Shown piece after piece: positions 62,831-64,000 of a stretch of DNA of 64,000 nucleotides; positions within the stretch are counted from its first letter, which is position 1; the number at the start of each line of letters is the position of its first letter. The position numbers and the translations under genes were made by a program. The notes beneath the pieces were generated by a model, which was not told the DNA's origin, made no database searches, and was given only the letters and a program-made list of their open reading frames with translations. The DNA is from Candidatus Enterovibrio escicola (GTDB lineage: Bacteria > Pseudomonadota > Gammaproteobacteria > Enterobacterales > Vibrionaceae): contig NZ_NBYY01000013.1 of the NCBI RefSeq assembly GCF_002464935.1, forward strand, positions 93,232-157,231, read 5' to 3'.

Positions 62831-63049
62831 TGTGCTTATGGCTTATTCATATATTAACTCAAGAAGCTATTTTCGTGCTTACTGAGCTACTCACTTTCAG
62901 TGATATGGATTAATCCGGCTCATTCAGCATGTTTTACAACTATCTTCCTGTTGAAGGGTTCATAGTTTACAGTCAGCACTGTAAGTATCGCTAGTTCGTT
63001 TTCCAATATGGACTCATACTTACTGTGACGGTAACTAGTTTACTCGACT
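62831..63049. other. Unassigned spacer
   Basis: No gene or repeat recognised. Confidence 0.25.
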
Positions 63050-63205
63050 CTACCGAATTAATTCAGAAATGATGACACCAACAATACCCAACAACAACAG
63101 AACACCAAACGCTATCATACCTTTTTTTATTTTTGTGGTGTCTACAAATTTGATAGCCAAAATACCAACGATAATAAAACCAACAATGAAAGCAATTTTT
63201 ATCAT
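63050..63205 (-). CDS. Small membrane protein, 51 residues
   Basis: The clean minus-strand frame opens MIKIAFIVGFIIVGILAIKF and continues with VDTTKIKKGMIAFG and LLLLGIVGVIISELIR. Two hydrophobic helices are separated by a short basic loop, which predicts a small two-span inner-membrane protein. GAGG lies seven bases before the ATG. No family name can be given. An intact frame with a good ribosome site amid decayed DNA argues that it is real. Confidence 0.65.
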   Translation of the reverse strand: MIKIAFIVGFIIVGILAIKFVDTTKIKKGMIAFGVLLLLGIVGVIISELIR

Positions 63206-63700
63206 CTGTACGCCTCAATATCAATAATGCCAATGATTAGATTTTTAATAAAGTATATCCTTCTTACTTCAAGTTTTTATGTTATTGGCTCTATCCTTTC
63301 ACATGAATCACATCTCTAGTCTATTATTCATGGTACCTACGTCACTTGGCATCTAGCTACCACTTCCATTACTCTGAAGTTAAAGATATTAGAATGCATT
63401 CAAACACCCACTTCACAATAAAAAGATAAGTCTTTAAAACTTGTTATTTTTCTAGATTTAAGGAACATCGCAGCAGGATAGTTATTAGCTAAACCGTATC
63501 TTCTAGGTAAAGACTATGTGCTACTTGTTAAGTACATGAAACAACTCTATATTTGTATTGTGGAGTGAAATATTATGTCGCACAGATGAAATCTAGATAG
63601 AAGAACCTGATACGCAAAAGAAACTTTTCACCGAATTTATATTCGGCACTGTCTGGTTTATGTTGGGTGGCTCGGTTACGCCATACTTTTAGCAATATCG
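63206..63700. other. Unassigned region
   Basis: About 500 AT-rich bases with no gene I can support. A short inverted repeat (CCGAATTTATATTCGG) lies at about 63632-63647, just outside the IS200 end. The promoter of the 51-residue gene should be in the first 100 bases. Confidence 0.25.
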
Positions 63701-64000
63701 CCGTAAACCCTCGCCCAATGCGGGCGGGGATATAAGGCGAACTCCCGTAGGGAGTTAAAATGCTCAATTCGGTGTGGATTGACTGTTCACGTAAGCTTTT
63801 AACGTCTCTATTGTTGCACCTCCGGCAGTGCAAGCAAAATAAGAGCGTGACCATAACGCAGAGCTTTTACTCTGCCTTGCAAGGTTCGTATTTTGCTGAC
63901 GAAGCTGACGGGACGACACTGCTTTTAAATTATTGACCATCACACTGATTGCAAGCTTTGGTGGTTATGCAATAAGTAGGTGAACATGGTCTTTTTCACC
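63700..64000 (-). mobile_element. IS200/IS605-type element: tnpA tail and end hairpins
   Basis: The minus-strand frame enters from beyond the window: EKDHVHLLIA, a stop at 63963-63965 where the family has tyrosine or serine, then PPKLAISVMVNNLKAVSSRQ, LWSRSYFACTAGGA, and the catalytic-tyrosine helix LKAYVNSQSTPN, ending at 63764. Beyond it are two hairpins: AACTCC/GGAGTT at 63740-63756 and CGCCC/GGGCG at 63711-63730. The latter is typical of the end structure the Y1 transposase recognises. Partial at the window edge. Confidence 0.8.

Overview
The window looks like part of the chromosome of a member of the Vibrionaceae that is losing genes under heavy insertion-sequence (IS) load. Three things support the family assignment. 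First, the gene order uvrB / luxO-luxU / yvcK / moaABCDE is preserved, interrupted only by IS DNA. Second, the three-gene carboxynorspermidine pathway is present, including the fused diaminobutyrate aminotransferase/decarboxylase. Third, the Vibrio-type aspartate decarboxylase PanP is present. AT-rich composition by eye, dozens of broken transposases and decayed quorum-sensing and toxin genes fit a host-restricted lineage such as the luminous fish symbionts (Enterovibrio/Photobacterium relatives). That last step is inference; the sequence does not name the species.

Layout. 0.7-7.0 kb: nitrite assimilation (nirB, nirD, narK-type transporter, PP2C-kinase fusion), all +. 7.0-9.3 kb: IS debris. 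9.4-14.8 kb: intact norspermidine operon, +. 14.8-19.9 kb: IS debris around two minus-strand genes (J-domain protein and a 102-residue unknown). 19.9-21.5 kb: panP. 22.1-25.5 kb: pheS-pheT on minus, with IS remnants close on both sides. 25.6-32.4 kb: IS remnant with an integrase tail, then icd (minus) divergent from rluE-mnmA-hflD-purB (plus). 32.4-33.8 kb: IS607-type tnpA/tnpB remnant and a 149-bp miniature element. 34.0-36.8 kb: moaABCDE on minus. 37.1-45.1 kb: a mosaic of nested IS elements around one intact LON-domain gene. 45.2-50.9 kb: yvcK, luxU, a remnant of luxO, a short-chain dehydrogenase and uvrB. 51-55 kb: IS copies, a hinT remnant and a second miniature element. 55.4-56.7 kb: dihydroorotase. 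56.7-64 kb: IS copies, a broken subtilase, a TacA antitoxin with a broken TacT-like toxin, a 51-residue membrane protein and an IS200 tail running off the window.

What survives is mostly core function: nitrogen assimilation, polyamine, beta-alanine, molybdopterin and purine/pyrimidine synthesis, the TCA cycle, tRNA charging and modification, and excision repair. What is broken is regulatory or accessory: luxO, hinT, the GNAT toxin, an exported protease, prophage genes and every transposase I could read. I recognised at least ten IS types or subtypes (IS982, two kinds of IS5, up to three kinds of IS30, IS256, IS91, IS1, IS607, IS630, IS200/605) and saw no uninterrupted transposase frame. No rRNA, tRNA or CRISPR array was seen.
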